A stretch of 64,000 bases of DNA from Chrysogorgia sp. JL179-B06 (taxonomy: Eukaryota > Cnidaria > Anthozoa > Scleralcyonacea > Chrysogorgiidae): assembly GCA_035772405.1 (NCBI GenBank), contig JAYKKM010000144.1, positions 1,956,501 to 2,020,500 on the forward strand. Reading direction: 5' to 3'. The position numbers and the translations under genes were made by a program. Each line of letters starts with the position of its first letter. Within the stretch, counting starts at the first letter, position 1. Below, piece after piece: positions 11,782 to 24,928 of this stretch. Below the pieces are notes generated by a model. It had not been told where the DNA came from. It did no database searches and worked only from the letters and a program-made list of their open reading frames with translations.

Positions 11782-14310
11782 AATAATATACGGCGATGTG
11801 GCTGGGCCGGCTGGCTGATTGCCGAACAATTCTAAGTAAATAAACAGTTTTTACGAATAGACACGTATATGTCATGTATTTAGAATCGGTAATTCCAAAA
11901 CTGTTTTCACAATTGAAATCGAGTAAATATTGGCCGTTCGTCGTACGTAGATTTTGAATGTTATCTCGGCCTTTTTGGATTTGTAATCGACAGACGCGGT
12001 CTGGGCACTGGGGACCATGGATGGTGGAAAAGAAACTCTAGGAGTGGGGTGGGGGGTAGTGGTAGAAAAGGCGAGTGAGGGGATTATTGCGAATTCGTAT
12101 TTCTAGTATATCTTATCAGCCGAAAATTACATCTTGATGGACTTTTTTGCTGTTGAAGTTACCGGATGTGATGTCACAAGAGGCTTTTTGTGGCAAGTAC
12201 ATGTAACAAAAGAAAACTGGCTTGGGATGCCTCTTGTGACATCACATCCGGAAACTTTGACCGCGAAAAACCATGACCATGACCATGAAGATTAAATTTT
12301 CGGCTTACAATATATATTATGATTTTGCTTAGGAAGACCCAAATATTACGGATATGTAAAATCCTCAAACGTGAGATAGACACTTGATCAGGGCTCAATT
12401 TAAATCAGCTTTTAGCTTAATTGGGGCTACTCAGTATAAATATTAATAAATAAATAATTAAATCAATCACTCAATCAATCGATTAATCAATCTAACCTCT
12501 TCCAAGAATTTGGCAGGCGTTCCTTCCCCCCCCCCCTCCCCATTAATTCACTCGCTCCTCAACTCCCGTGACCTACGCGCCCGCCCTCCCCCAAACGGAA
12601 TGCCTGCAACGCTAGCCTGCAGCTTGCTGACTCCACCTCATAATGAAATAAAATTTACACCAGCTACACGCTGCTAGTCAAGCATATCTGATGTCTAAGC
12701 TGACTCTTGTCTGACTAGCGTGACAGCATAGCAGCATCGATCATAGCAAGCAAGTAAGTCAATAACATTTTTTTAGTAAAAGCTAGGCCGCATGTCAGGT
12801 TGTTAAGTAAGTTACAATCATAGTATACATGTTTTATTAGTATGTATTTTTACAAAATATGTTCATAAACAAAGAATCATTTCAAACTTCACTGTCACTT
12901 GTGAATATTTTATCGATGCTATTCGGTCATTTGCCGTAGCTCATATACACTGAACCAATGTTTAAAATTAAGTCCTCCTCGTTTACATCGCGATACCTCT
13001 CGAACGCGATCAAGAGGTATCGCGATAGTAATAATTTTTCTCGTAAACAGCCAATCGCGAGCGGAATAAGTTCAACCTCATGTTTCGTATGTGGATTGCT
13101 AACGCGATCTCTCCGATCGAGATCTGGAATCTGTCTGTGTAAACGAAACTCAGTATCTGGATTGCAATTGTGCAATTTATTTGCTGTGTTAACGCGACAT
13201 TACATAAGCCGCAGTTTAGTTTGGTCACACAATCTAGCAAACATTCTCAGCATATTTTACTTATCCAGCGCAGCGGGTCAATTTCCCAATGCATATTTTC
13301 TCTCGGATTTTTGGACCTCTCTGGAAGTCGACAAATCTCCTCAGGTGTATTAAGGTAATGTTTTTAACAAGGATGTTTTAACGTACGCTTCGTAATAATA
13401 CTTTTAAACTCTCTGATACTTCATCTTTTGCAGCTACCAACAATGCTCTAATTATAGTTATGCTCGGATACACCTAGTACCACATAAAGTAATTAAAATT
13501 ATTCATCCAGCAATCTGAACAACTATAGTCCTTATGTCAGGTTTTAGCAACATATTGTGCACATAATGACATAACGTGGGCTGTGTAGACAGTTTTAAAA
13601 TACGAACTGATTAGGCCGGCAACTTACTCTTTCGACTGTACAACAACCTACTGTATCAGTGATTTCTTATACAGTGCATGTTTATTTGCATATATTTATT
13701 TACACTTATTATACAACAATCCTTATAATAATATGTCAAATATGCAACTAAAATACTCCGTTTATATAATGCAGACGTCAACATTCACTTACAAATTATC
13801 GTCTTCGTTGCTTGTGCTTCGTTGTGGTCACACAAAATGTTCGAGTTGTGGAAAACTAGTCTAATTTTGATCACGAATTGAACTAGTAATCATTAACTCG
13901 ACATATATTTTACTTTATATTACTCGGGCTACCGAGTCTAGGTTTACGCCTAGTCTAAGTTTACCTCTGAGGCCAAGACAAAAACACGGTTGATTTTTAG
14001 TCCGCGTACTTAAAAAAATCGGTACGGTACTTTTGAATTATTTGTGTAAATACTAATTAAACTGGTACGCGTACCAAAGTCGTTGGCGTGCTCGACCAGC
14101 CAAAATATGTGACGGACTCGCAGTTTTCCGTAATATGGGACCCAGAACAGCCTACAGAAACAGAACACGATTTTCTGGATACTTTAGTGAATTAAACCAG
14201 CCAAGCCAATCAAAAGATAGTTAACTACCTTGACATCACATTCAACTTATCGGACGGCAAGTAAACCCGACGACCCTCCCATGTTTATCAACATCACTTC
14301 TATAATACAG
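11782..14310 (+). repeat. Duplicated repeat block, copy B
   Basis: Second copy of the block at 6,481-8,985 in the same orientation. It includes the Kolobok-like fold-back (12,115-12,300), the LINE-like tail near 12,440 and the ATCGCGATA hairpin (12,987-13,029). The hairpin arms pair perfectly here but carry one mismatch in copy A. The block just before it (11,650-11,780) repeats some of the same words, so duplication here was not a single clean event. Confidence 0.8.
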
Positions 14311-14650
14311 GAAACCCGCTAACAAGAAAAATTAAGAATTTGTTTATATATAAGAACATATAAGAATATAAGAACCTATCCCAGGCTGATTGGGTAAAAT
14401 ATAGGAGGTTTTTGCTGTAAGACAAATCCTACGTGCAATAGGCCACAGAATATCCAGCCATTCCTGTGACGATGATGAGTTCAGTTGTGAAAGCTGCTCC
14501 AATGTATATAACGAGGCGATCAAAGCAAGTGGCTTCACATCACCAATTGAATATACCGACACAGACCGCAGTAACATACTGCAAAATAACGAAAGGAAGA
14601 AAGAACCCGAAGGTCATATGGTTTAATCCGCCGTATAGCTGATGTAACTA
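14190..14650 (+). pseudogene. PLE reverse transcriptase fragment
   Basis: Frames on the plus strand give YLDITFNLSDGK, then NEAIKASGFTSPIEYTD and an FNPPYS-like end. This is the same order as in the PLE piece at 1,090-1,476. Indels break the frame repeatedly, and no catalytic motif survives. Confidence 0.6.
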
Positions 14651-15244
14651 GTATAATGTCGATCAACATTTCCCCAATACACATAAATTAAGCAATATTT
14701 TCAACAGAATCATAAGGCGACACAATAAGCCTGGTTCACACGAGAGCATAATCAATAAACATAAGGACAAGACAAAAGGCAAAACAAAGGAATGAAGTCA
14801 AGCCTGCGACATACAGTACTGCCTAGAATTAACCTAACACTGCGGTTGCGGTTCGGTTGCGGCTCGTTTGCGGTTCGGTTGCAGTTAGATTGCGGTTCGG
14901 TTGCGGTTCGTTTGCGGTTCGGTTGCGGTTCGGTTGCGGTTCGGTTGCGGTGATGTTGCGGTCGACACATTCGACCGCAACCGCAAGAGTATTGGCGACC
15001 GTACACTTCGGATTCCGATCTCGCCCGATCGTAAGAACACGAAAGCAAATGAAATTAGATCTATTCAATGAGTATTCTGGACGCTATTGTGTCGGCAAAC
15101 GGTGATTTATACATTATTGTAAGAGTGTTTTGTCTGAGTTGGTCAAACTACATTCTTTATTGTATGATATTGATTCTTACTTCAACCACGTGTATGGCTG
15201 TGCGTCGTTATTAAGAACGAGTGTAAATGACAAATTGCAAAGTG

Positions 15245-15375
15245 AAAAGGTGGTAAACTGCCAAGATTTTTAGTCACGAAATACTAACGTTTCGAGCCTA
15301 GGAGTCCATCAGAGTATGACCTTTAAAATTTAAAGTAATACGACTGGAAAAACGGGTCTTGTCAAAGTGAAAAGG
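15245..15375 (-). repeat. PLE-type terminal sequence
   Basis: On the minus strand CTGATGGACTCC, CTCGAAACG and GGCAGTTTACCACC match the hammerhead-bearing ends of the PLE at 57.8-60.9 kb. The core box is altered, and the cleavage triplet site reads CGTG rather than CGTC, so a ribozyme is unlikely to be active. A shorter related word, AAAGTGAAAAGGTGGTGAAC, lies at 15,365. Confidence 0.5.
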
Positions 15376-15691
15376 TGGTGAACTGTTAATATTTTTAGCA
15401 ACGTACATCGGCGCGCGTATTTCCGGCGTAAATTACTTGTTTGTTGAATTAATTGTGCGAGTTAGAATGCTCCAGAAACACAGTCATATAACAAGAGCTT
15501 TTAAATTGGAGTATGTATATGAGTCTCGCTATATACTTTTCACTGCCTGTGGGCATAAATCGACAAATCATATTGATTCAATATGCCAACATGTCATATA
15601 AGACGACAAAATCATCAAGCGTTAAAGATTGGGCAGTGTACTATAGCAAGGCAGTTTTTTAGCTAAATTGCAGATTGCAAGTCTACGGTAG

Positions 15692-16699
15692 CTGCCTCGT
15701 CCCCAGTCGCTCGCGTACAAATTACGAGAGCGGAAGGCGCGCGAGGAACGACGGGAAGGGGAGAGAGCGAGAAGCGACTGGGAAATCCTGCATCCAAAAT
15801 GGTGTTCTCTGTAATGGCCACTAATTTGAGTAATCTCTATATAGAGATCAGCGAATGGGATTTGCAGCTAGAGACAGGAATTGCACCAACGCAATATTGG
15901 TCTGACAATATAAAATACTTGTCGATGACGTTTAAATTAAAGATTTATAGGTAAAATACTATAGTTCGATGACAATTTTTAAATTATTCGCGTGAACATA
16001 TACGCGCTACAATTGCCAAAATACCAGTACACTTTTGCTTTATATGAATATTAATATGCTTTGTAGAGGAAATATGTAGGATATAGTAAATTATTCCAGG
16101 TCAAACACTGACAAAATACAGTTTAAATTGCATAACTATGGAGGCGTAACGTTGTCATAAAAGCTGTAAACAAGGATGGGTGATGACTGATGTATTATAT
16201 TATGTGCTATTACTATTTACTACCGACGTACCTGAGTTTGAATGATTTCCACTTTTACAGTGTATATATCGATTATCAAATACAATATATGCTGTTATAA
16301 CGGCACTCGAGAAGCTGGTAAAACACTCGGCGGTATATCGCCGTTTAATATAAACACTCGTGCGCTGTTATTTAATACTCGAATACGATAATCACACGCG
16401 GTTTTCACCTACAATGAGCCACTTATATAGACCAATATGGCATCGGCGTATTTCCCATCTCTAGCTGCAAGTTTGTCAAGCGACTTCGCGTCTTCGCCAT
16501 TTCCAAAGCCAATTTGCAATGTTTCTATCAAATTTGCATTGTTTCGACACACGATTTTGCAGGCTCTAAAATTCTCATTTATCGCCTTCCCATCAACCCA
16601 TGTTTTTATCACCTTCCCATCAACCATTGCTGGCACTCTATTGCTAGCCTGCGCCGCTCCGCCTGCCCACTCCCGATTAAGAGCCTGCGGAGGAGGCAG
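15692..16699. mobile_element. 1.0-kb element with CTGCCTC ends and 9-bp target duplication
   Basis: CTACGGTAG occurs on both sides (15,683-15,691 and 16,700-16,708) but only once at the matching place in the second copy of the host element (19,142-19,150), which preserves the empty site. The ends are imperfect inverted repeats, CTGCCTCGTCCCC against CTGCCTCCTCCGC. A 9-bp duplication fits Mutator-like elements. I recognise no transposase, so this is a MITE-like non-autonomous element. Confidence 0.75.
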
Positions 16700-16959
16700 C
16701 TACGGTAGTATTAACTTGTTGCTCGCACTCGTCGGACTGTTTTTATTGGATTGAATAGCGATTGAGTGATGAACCAGGCAGGTAACGTGATGCCACAGGG
16801 AGCCGTAACGTCTATTAGTGAAGCGAGTTTAACAACAAAGCGGGTTTATTTGTTATTAATATATATCCGAGCGCTGGTGCAGTCTATGACCACTGGTCAC
16901 TGCCATTGCCATTGAGGAGTTTTTTTCTTTACGAGCGCTCGAACTAACCATGCTTGCGG

Positions 16960-17170
16960 CTTGGCGCGGAAAAATGGAAACTTACCCGGGTATCGTATTG
17001 CGGTCACTTTACACGGGCCCGGGGTCAAGTCAACCCGTGTTTACATGAATATATTAACCCGGTCGACCCGGCTGTCGTGAAAACGCTAACAGGAGTTCAT
17101 TATTATTATTAGTTTATTATTATTAGACGGGTCGACCCGGGTTGGGCTCGTGTAAACGGCCTCTAGATTA
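16960..17170. repeat. Fold-back repeat with CCCGTGTTTAC arms
   Basis: Words ACACGGGCCCGGGG, AACCCGTGTTTAC and GGTCGACCCGG are mirrored by CGGGTCGACCCGGGTTGGGC and TCGTGTAAACGGCC. A short ATT repeat lies between. Non-coding and GC-rich. Confidence 0.6.
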
Positions 17171-17689
17171 TATATTTTGTGTAAAAGATTGACAGATGAT
17201 ATGTTTGACTAATTAACTTCCGGTGGTCGACTCAAGTCGGGGCACAGATGATACGAAAGGTCTCCACTAAAAATGTTTCCAATAATATAAGTTACCACAG
17301 ACGTTTTAATACCGCAAACGATATTATATTCTGAAATAAGTAATATTCTACATCGCTGCCGTAACTTAGCATATTTTATTATTTTGACAACTTTCCCATT
17401 TCTTCGAACTGCAACAGAACTTAAACCATGTGTCAAACGACGCCAAACTTCGGAAATAAACGACATATTCCGAAATGCGATTGCGGTTAATATTGCGGTT
17501 AGGTTACGCGAGGTTGAACCGCGGACCGACCAAAGTTCGACCGCGGATCAACCGAGGATCGACTTCGGTTGAACCGGAGATGAACCCAGGTTGAACCGCG
17601 GATGACCCGCGGATGACCCGCGGATGAACCCCGGTTAACCGCGGTTTCTGTTAGGTTAATTCTAGGCAGTACTGTAAAGATGGACATAA

Positions 17690-19417
<1,728 letters not shown>

Positions 19418-19427
19418 GTCCTCTGAA

Positions 19428-19677
19428 ATGCCAAATATTACCTATAATATACCCAGAATCTTATCCCGGCATTACCACCATATATACAGAACTCGTGACT
19501 CTAGGCTCTCGGCAACGGCTTCCGTAGCTCAGTGGTCAGAGCACTGCACTAGCAATCGCAGGGTCGCGGGTTCAATTCCAGCCGGAAGGCCGCTAAGTTG
19601 CATTTTTCGCAACTGGTCCCGGTTTGGTCTTAAAATGTATGTATTCCAACACTCGAAATTTTCCTTCACCATAAATC

Positions 19678-19680
<3 letters not shown>
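19428..19680 (+). mobile_element. tRNA-derived repeat (SINE-like) with (TA)n tail
   Basis: A tRNA-like segment (19,517-19,591) has an A box (TAGCTCAGTGGTCAGAGC) and a B box (GGTTCAATTCC). It is followed by about 90 bp of non-tRNA sequence ending ACCATAAATCCTT and then (TA)n. The T-stem and anticodon stem are imperfect, with one extra base in the anticodon arm. It therefore reads as a tRNA-Ala(AGC)-like SINE or pseudogene, not a working tRNA. Similar copies lie at 45,361-45,915. Confidence 0.6.
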
Positions 19681-19757
<77 letters not shown>

Positions 19758-20000
19758 TATTATATATATATACATACATACATACATACATACATACATA
19801 CATACATACATACATACATACATACATACATACATACATACATACATACATACACACATACATACATACATACATACATACATACATACATACATACACA
19901 CATACATACATACATACATACATACATACATACATACATACACACATACATACACACATACATACATACATACATACATACATACATACATACATACATA
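19681..20000. repeat. (TA)n then (CATA)n microsatellites
   Basis: (TA)n to about 19,771 forms the tail of the tRNA-derived repeat. (CATA)n from 19,771 to 20,000 forms the tail of the minus-strand LINE. Tyr-Val-Cys-Met ORFs across it are artefacts. Confidence 0.9.
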
Positions 20001-23000
20001 CTTTATTCAAATGCTCCTTTACAGGCTTTGCAGCAGTGAATTACAATGAGTTAAAAATGTAAGAATAAACTTACAGTATTAAAATTTAAAATTTAAAATT
20101 TTGATTAAAAGTTACATTATACATATTATTAATTTTAGGGTTATGGAATGATTAAAGGCCGTTTAAGAATCAATTTACAACAATTATAATAGAATAACAA
20201 ATTACTAAATCGAATGATGCAAATTAAGCATATGTGATTTAAGTTTTTTCTTAAAATCATATAACGTAACGATATATTTAAAATTAGTTTCCAAATCGTT
20301 CCAAATTTTTGTAGTCCTATATCTAAAGGTTCTCTGACCTGAAGCAGTTTTATACAGTGGAATGTTAAGGAGATCCTTGTCGCGCATTGGGTGATCGTGT
20401 AGTTCAGTCCGTTTGCAAAACGATTTACTTAAATAACTAGGTGCAAGGTTATTAACACACTTATAAGCCATTATGGTATCTCTGAACAATAATAATTGTT
20501 CGATAGGCAACCAGTTAAGCTGTCGCAACGCTGGCGTTATGTGGTCAAACTTTCTTGTTTTTGTGATAATTCTACAGGCAAAGTTCTGAACAGACTGGAG
20601 TTTTTTCAAGTTCGTGGAGGAGGTATTTGACCAGACAGTGGAGCAATATAGAAGCTTGTTTATAACAAGAGCTGTAATAACCAATGATAAAGTATCACTG
20701 TCGAAAGTGTCATTGACTCGGTTTATTTGACAGAGTTTAGACATACACGACGAAACTAGATGGGTAATGTGACAATCATACGTCAATTGGGAGTCAAAAA
20801 TTACGCCAAGATCTTTAGCCGAAGAAACCGCAGGTTTGATAGATTTTCCTAGAAAATTCAAAGACATGTCGGTTGGAAGTGTTCGGATCTGTTGGCTTGT
20901 ACCAATAAGGAGAAATTTCGTTTTTCCCGGGTTAATGAGCAATTGGTTTCCAGAACACCACTTAGCAACCCTGTTGAGGTCCATTTCCAAGTTGTGAGTT
21001 GCTTGATCCAAGTCTTTGATAGGAAACGACAGAAAAACTTTAGAGTCGTCTACATACGAATTAAGGGCGCATGATTAAGTAATTGATGGTAGGTCGTTCA
21101 TGTAAATACAAAATAGTAGAGGTGATAAAATTGCACCTTGTGGTACCCCATGGGTAATGGAAAGTGAAGAAGACACTGTTGATCCAATGCGCACGGATTG
21201 AGATCTACCAGAAAGATAACTGTCGAACCATTTCACTGCTCGAGTAGAAGCTCCAGTGCAACTTAATTTATGTAACAGAATTTGATGACTGACGCTATCG
21301 AAGGCTTTGGACAGGTCTAATAGGATAATCGCAGTCAGCATCTTCTTATCCATTGCTTCAAGTACGCAGTCACTTACCATTATGTTAATGGTCTCAGTGG
21401 AATGAAATTTTCTGTTACCACTCTGATGAGAGGATAAACGGTTGTTGTTAGATAGGTAGGTGCTGAATTGGTTAAGCGCAACTCTTTCACAGACCTTTGA
21501 AGCGACGACAAGAAGTGAGAGAGGGCGGTTATTGGATGCTAGCTCATGATCGCCTTCTTTTAGTAATGGTATGACATCAGCCAGTTTCCACGTATCAGGA
21601 AATATGGATGAAGCGAGAGAACAATTTATTATGTCCGTTAAGGGGCCCAGTATAACAGGGAGACAATCTTTAATAATGCGTGGACTTATCTTGTCTGGAC
21701 CTGGAGACTTGTTTGAGGGCATGGAAAATATAATACGTTGAACCTCGGTACAGGTAACTGGCTTGAAGTTAAACAATTCGTCTGCCGGGTGTTGAATAGT
21801 AGTAGAAAGAGGACTAAATAGCTCGATGTTATTATCCTTAGCTAAACGTGTTGCTGCTACGGCCGTGTTCCTTCCTACAGAAGTAAAAAATTGATTGAAA
21901 TCCTCTGCAACCAACTTTAAGTCGTTACTGTATATTTGTGATTCCTTTTCTTTGGCTGGAATACATTGATTAATTGTCTTCCAAAGAGAACCTGGGTTGT
22001 TCTTATGTTTCTGAACTTCGTCAAATACATGTTTTTTGGCGGCATTTTTAAGCGTAATTTTGATAGTATTACGAGACTCTTTGTAGCAATTCCAATCATT
22101 GATATCGCGGGTCTGTAGAAAACGGTTATGGAGTCTATCTATATCTCTCATGAGGTCCTTTATTTCAGATGTGACGTGTGGACAGGGTCGGCTGCGAACT
22201 TTCATGGTTTTTACTGGCGCGTGGATATCAAGAGTAGAGTGAAGAGTATCATTGAAGGTTGCTAATTTGGAGTTCACATCTTTTCCTGAGAAAATGGATA
22301 GGAGACGATCAGAAATCGTAGCAAGGTCAGAGATAAATGACGAGGGGTCATAGTGTTTGTAACTTCGTACGGTAATGTAACATGGTGGGTTCTTAGGTCG
22401 TTTCAATTTCAGTATGACGTAAATAGGTAGATGATCGCTGATTGGAGTACTAAGAACACCACTATCACGTACGAGTGACGGAGACGAAGTGAGAATAACG
22501 TCAATAAGTGATTGACTGGTGTTAGTGATCCTCGTTGGAATGGTAATAACTTGTGTAAGGTTAAGTTCAGTAGAAACATCGGCTAGAGCTTTCTGTTCAC
22601 GATTTTCCTTCAGCATATTGCAGTTCAGGTCACCGAGTATGACGATCGGTTTGCCAAATAAAAGAGCTTGCATGTAATTAGGTTTGAAACTGTTCTCAAA
22701 ACAAGCTAATGGGCAATCAGGAGGACGATACGAGACACATAACAAGAGGGATTTGGATTTGTTAATTTGGAGATTTATCCAAAGCTGTTGGAAATGAGTT
22801 TCGGAAGTCTGTGAAAGTTCTTTTAATGACGTAACCTTTATTTCTTTCCAAATGTATGCGCAAACGCCGCCTCCTTTCTTGTGAAGACGATCTAGCCTAT
22901 ACAACTTATAACCGTCGATACTAATTTCAGAATTTGAGACCGTTGAGTTCAACCATGTTTCGGAAATTGTAAGTACATCGATATTATTTGAACTGGCAAG

Positions 23001-23221
23001 ATCCCTCAGCTGGAGAAGGTGAGCTATATTTCTTAGTGAACGAATGTTTAAGTGTGCTATTTTCAGACCAGAGTTAGTTTTCCCGCTTTCCTTTGATGAA
23101 CCTGGAGATTCAAGAACATTCGTTTCATGTGTATTGATTTGAATGAGATTCTCAGGGTTGTATTTATTTGAAATAAGTTGTGACTTTTTTACTGGCCACT
23201 GGTAGTTGGTGATTCTAATTG
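20001..23221 (-). pseudogene. LINE (CR1/L2-like) ORF2: endonuclease-reverse transcriptase, 3' half of split element
   Basis: The minus strand encodes an APE-type endonuclease (IAHLNIRSLRN, TISETWLN, GDLNCNML, ISDHLPI) and an RT (NKSPGPDKISPRI, LDLSKAFDSVSHQ, GVPQGAILSPLLF, YVDD). A single in-frame TAA (21,075-21,077) lies shortly before YVDD, and the frame then stays open to 20,205 with the usual LINE C-terminal domain. The 3' UTR ends in a (CATA)n tail. Codons upstream of 23,221 come from Polinton DNA. The rest of this LINE resumes at 42,564. It is dead because of the insertion and the stop, but otherwise little decayed. Confidence 0.9.
23216..23221. repeat. Target site duplication TAATTG, left
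   Basis: Identical to 42,558-42,563. Six base pairs is the known duplication size of Polintons. Confidence 0.95.
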
Positions 23222-23823
23222 AGTAGTATAGTAAGTAGGGCTGCGGGCCCAGCAACGTCAAACGTGAATATAAACACCAAAACATCACCAAATTTGTGTC
23301 GAGCCACAACTCGGCAATGTTTTGGTACTCACGTTTTATAATCGACGTTGGTGAGCTCACAGCGCCAGTCTCTACGCTATTATGGTGATCGTTAGTCAAT
23401 CTAAACACCCCTCCCACGTTTTCTACTCAATTGATGCCAAATATTAAAAAAATCACAACTTTCGCTAAACTTTACGCTACTTTAGCCATTTTTTAGGTGC
23501 GTTTCAACATTTTCACAAATTTGTCGAATCGCATTTAAAAAATAGTCATTTCAACATTTTCACAAATTTGTCAAACCGCGTTTAAAAAATAGAAAGTGCC
23601 GTTTCAATATTTTCACAAATTTGTCAAATTACATTTTCACAAATTTGTCAAATCACACTTAAAAATAGTCGTTTCAATATTTTCACAAATTTGTCAAATC
23701 ACATTTTTACAAATTTATGTATCGTAAAAGTGTCTCACGCGTGATAAAATTGCCACCTGTTATGCAAATTAGGTTATTGCCACCTGTTAATAATAGATTA
23801 GTCCGTTTGTTCACTATTTTCAG
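23222..23823. repeat. Polinton left terminal inverted repeat
   Basis: Collinear with the complement of 41,822-42,557. Shared landmarks are AGTAGTATAGYAAGTAGGGC, GATCGTTAGTCAATCTA, ACGTTTTCTACT, repeated TTTCAACATTTTCAC words and TTAGTCCGTTTGTTCACT. Four to five degenerate copies of a TTTCACAAATTTGTCAAAT unit (23,505-23,715) form subterminal repeats. The inner edge overlaps the end of the first gene. Confidence 0.85.
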
Positions 23824-24310
23824 TGTTTGTCGCCTCTTTTCTAAAATGGTGATCGTACACATATTTCGACGTTGTGATTCCTCCCGACAACAAGCCCAAG
23901 AAAGGCACGTACGGCGTCACAATCGCGACAATGCTCTCAACGTCTTTCTTTAGTAGCGGGTCTTTTTGCAACTCATCGTTTAGTTCGTCAGGGTTCTCGA
24001 TAGCGTTCAACCCATCTAGTAAGCTGGTGAATTTGCTGATTAGCAAGTCGGTGAGAAAAGCGTTTGCGATCTCCATTCTCTTCAACTCGTATTGGCGCCA
24101 TATCTTATCAATAACTTTTGCGGACGCTTTTTTAATGTACGCTTCAGACTGACTCACCACACCATCACCAGACAGTCTAATAAGTTCAGATCTCCTAACG
24201 TCAATATTGTCTTCCACAGTTGAGGTGTCATCAGTCCCCTCAACTAATTCCTCAATCGTAGGATTTTCCTCACTTTTACGTTTTACCATCACGCTATTAC
24301 TTATACCCAT
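23798..24310 (-). CDS. Polinton hypothetical protein, 170 aa, possible N-myristoylation
   Basis: Unrecognised family. The protein starts MGISNS, which fits an N-myristoylation signal (Gly2, Ser6). An acidic, Ser/Thr-containing segment and a helical middle (roughly residues 50-125) follow, then a hydrophobic stretch VAIVTPYVPFLGLLSGG near the C-terminus and a polar tail. It is the last gene of the leftward block, 3 bp after the ATPase stop, and runs into the inverted repeat. Its position next to ATPase and capsid genes suggests a virion or membrane-associated role; that is inference. Confidence 0.75.
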   Translation of the reverse strand: MGISNSVMVKRKSEENPTIEELVEGTDDTSTVEDNIDVRRSELIRLSGDGVVSQSEAYIKKASAKVIDKIWRQYELKRMEIANAFLTDLLISKFTSLLDGLNAIENPDELNDELQKDPLLKKDVESIVAIVTPYVPFLGLLSGGITTSKYVYDHHFRKEATNTENSEQTD

Positions 24311-24313
24311 ATT

Positions 24314-24913
24314 TTATTGCGGAATAACAACTTCGTGACTGTATGGATAGCGCAGTGAGATTTCTAGTCTAGCGTACTTATGATTTTTTAATGCGGTCAC
24401 AATCGCCAACGATTTTTCTCTGCTAATGTTCCCAAGGTAATCGTCGATAACGACCTTCATATCACTCCTGCTCGGACAGTAAAAGCAAATGAGCTTACTA
24501 ATGTTTTCTCTATACGGTTTTGCGATCGACGTCAGTTGTTGTGTGATGACAATAATGCTCAACATAAAATGTCGCGCACTAAAAGCTAAGTTGACCAACT
24601 GACTAGTCCTATTCTTAACATCTTGAGAACTCGCACAGTCATCCAACACGATCAGAGTGTTAGTACCTTTAAAAACGTTAGTCACACACTTGAGAACAGC
24701 GTCGACACTGTCCTGTGTGCAGTCTATCGCTAACACGTCAGGGTCGCGCACATATTTCCAATCTTGATACGCTTTGTTCCACTCGAAAGTAGGACAAATC
24801 AACACAATGTAGTCAAATTTACTAAAGTACTCAGATTCTAATGTTTCCAGCAAATAATGTGTCTTACCACAAGCTGTCATACCAACAATTAGCATATTAA
24901 ACGGGGTCTCCAT
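24314..24913 (-). CDS. Packaging ATPase (FtsK/HerA family, A32-like)
   Basis: The protein has 199 residues. Walker A GMTACGKT is at residues 11-18, Walker B LIVLDD at 87-92 and an ITQQ sensor segment at 123-126. This is the layout of the genome-packaging ATPases of Polintons, adintoviruses and nucleocytoplasmic large DNA viruses, which power DNA entry into preformed capsids. The size is normal for a minimal Polinton ATPase. It lies 15 bp downstream of the capsid gene on the same strand, consistent with co-expression. All catalytic motifs are intact. Confidence 0.9.
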   Translation of the reverse strand: METPFNMLIVGMTACGKTHYLLETLESEYFSKFDYIVLICPTFEWNKAYQDWKYVRDPDVLAIDCTQDSVDAVLKCVTNVFKGTNTLIVLDDCASSQDVKNRTSQLVNLAFSARHFMLSIIVITQQLTSIAKPYRENISKLICFYCPSRSDMKVVIDDYLGNISREKSLAIVTALKNHKYARLEISLRYPYSHEVVIPQ

Positions 24914-24928
24914 TAACTCACGTTTGAT

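Larger units (their letters stand above)
14814..17674. mobile_element. Transposon with CAGTACTGCCTAG ends and GC-rich subterminal repeats
   Basis: The left end CAGTACTGCCTAGAATTAAC is the exact complement of the right end. A TA dinucleotide flanks both sides and may be the target duplication. Left subterminal DNA is a tandem array of GGTTGCGGTTC-type words, and right subterminal DNA has GAACCGCGGATGAC-type words. Arg/Asn/Pro-rich frames across these arrays are artefacts. I find no transposase, so this is probably non-autonomous. A truncated copy lies at 18,457-19,417. The superfamily is not clear. Confidence 0.7.

Noticed and set aside
14752..15105. Arg/Asn/Thr/Pro-rich and Gly/Ser/Val-rich ORFs in the GGTTGCGGTTC arrays
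   Set aside because: All frames of a tandem repeat are open; the second copy (18,476-18,847) has different indels and does not keep one protein.
16409..16754. ORFs in the 1.0-kb CTGCCTC element as a transposase fragment
   Set aside because: Both strands are open over the same stretch, with no catalytic motif or known domain.
19517..19591. Functional tRNA-Ala gene
   Set aside because: T-stem and anticodon arm are imperfect, it lies in a dispersed repeat, and tandem copies occur at 45.4-45.9 kb.
19666..20010. Tyr-Val-Cys-Met repeat ORFs
   Set aside because: They arise from the (CATA)n microsatellite read on the minus strand.
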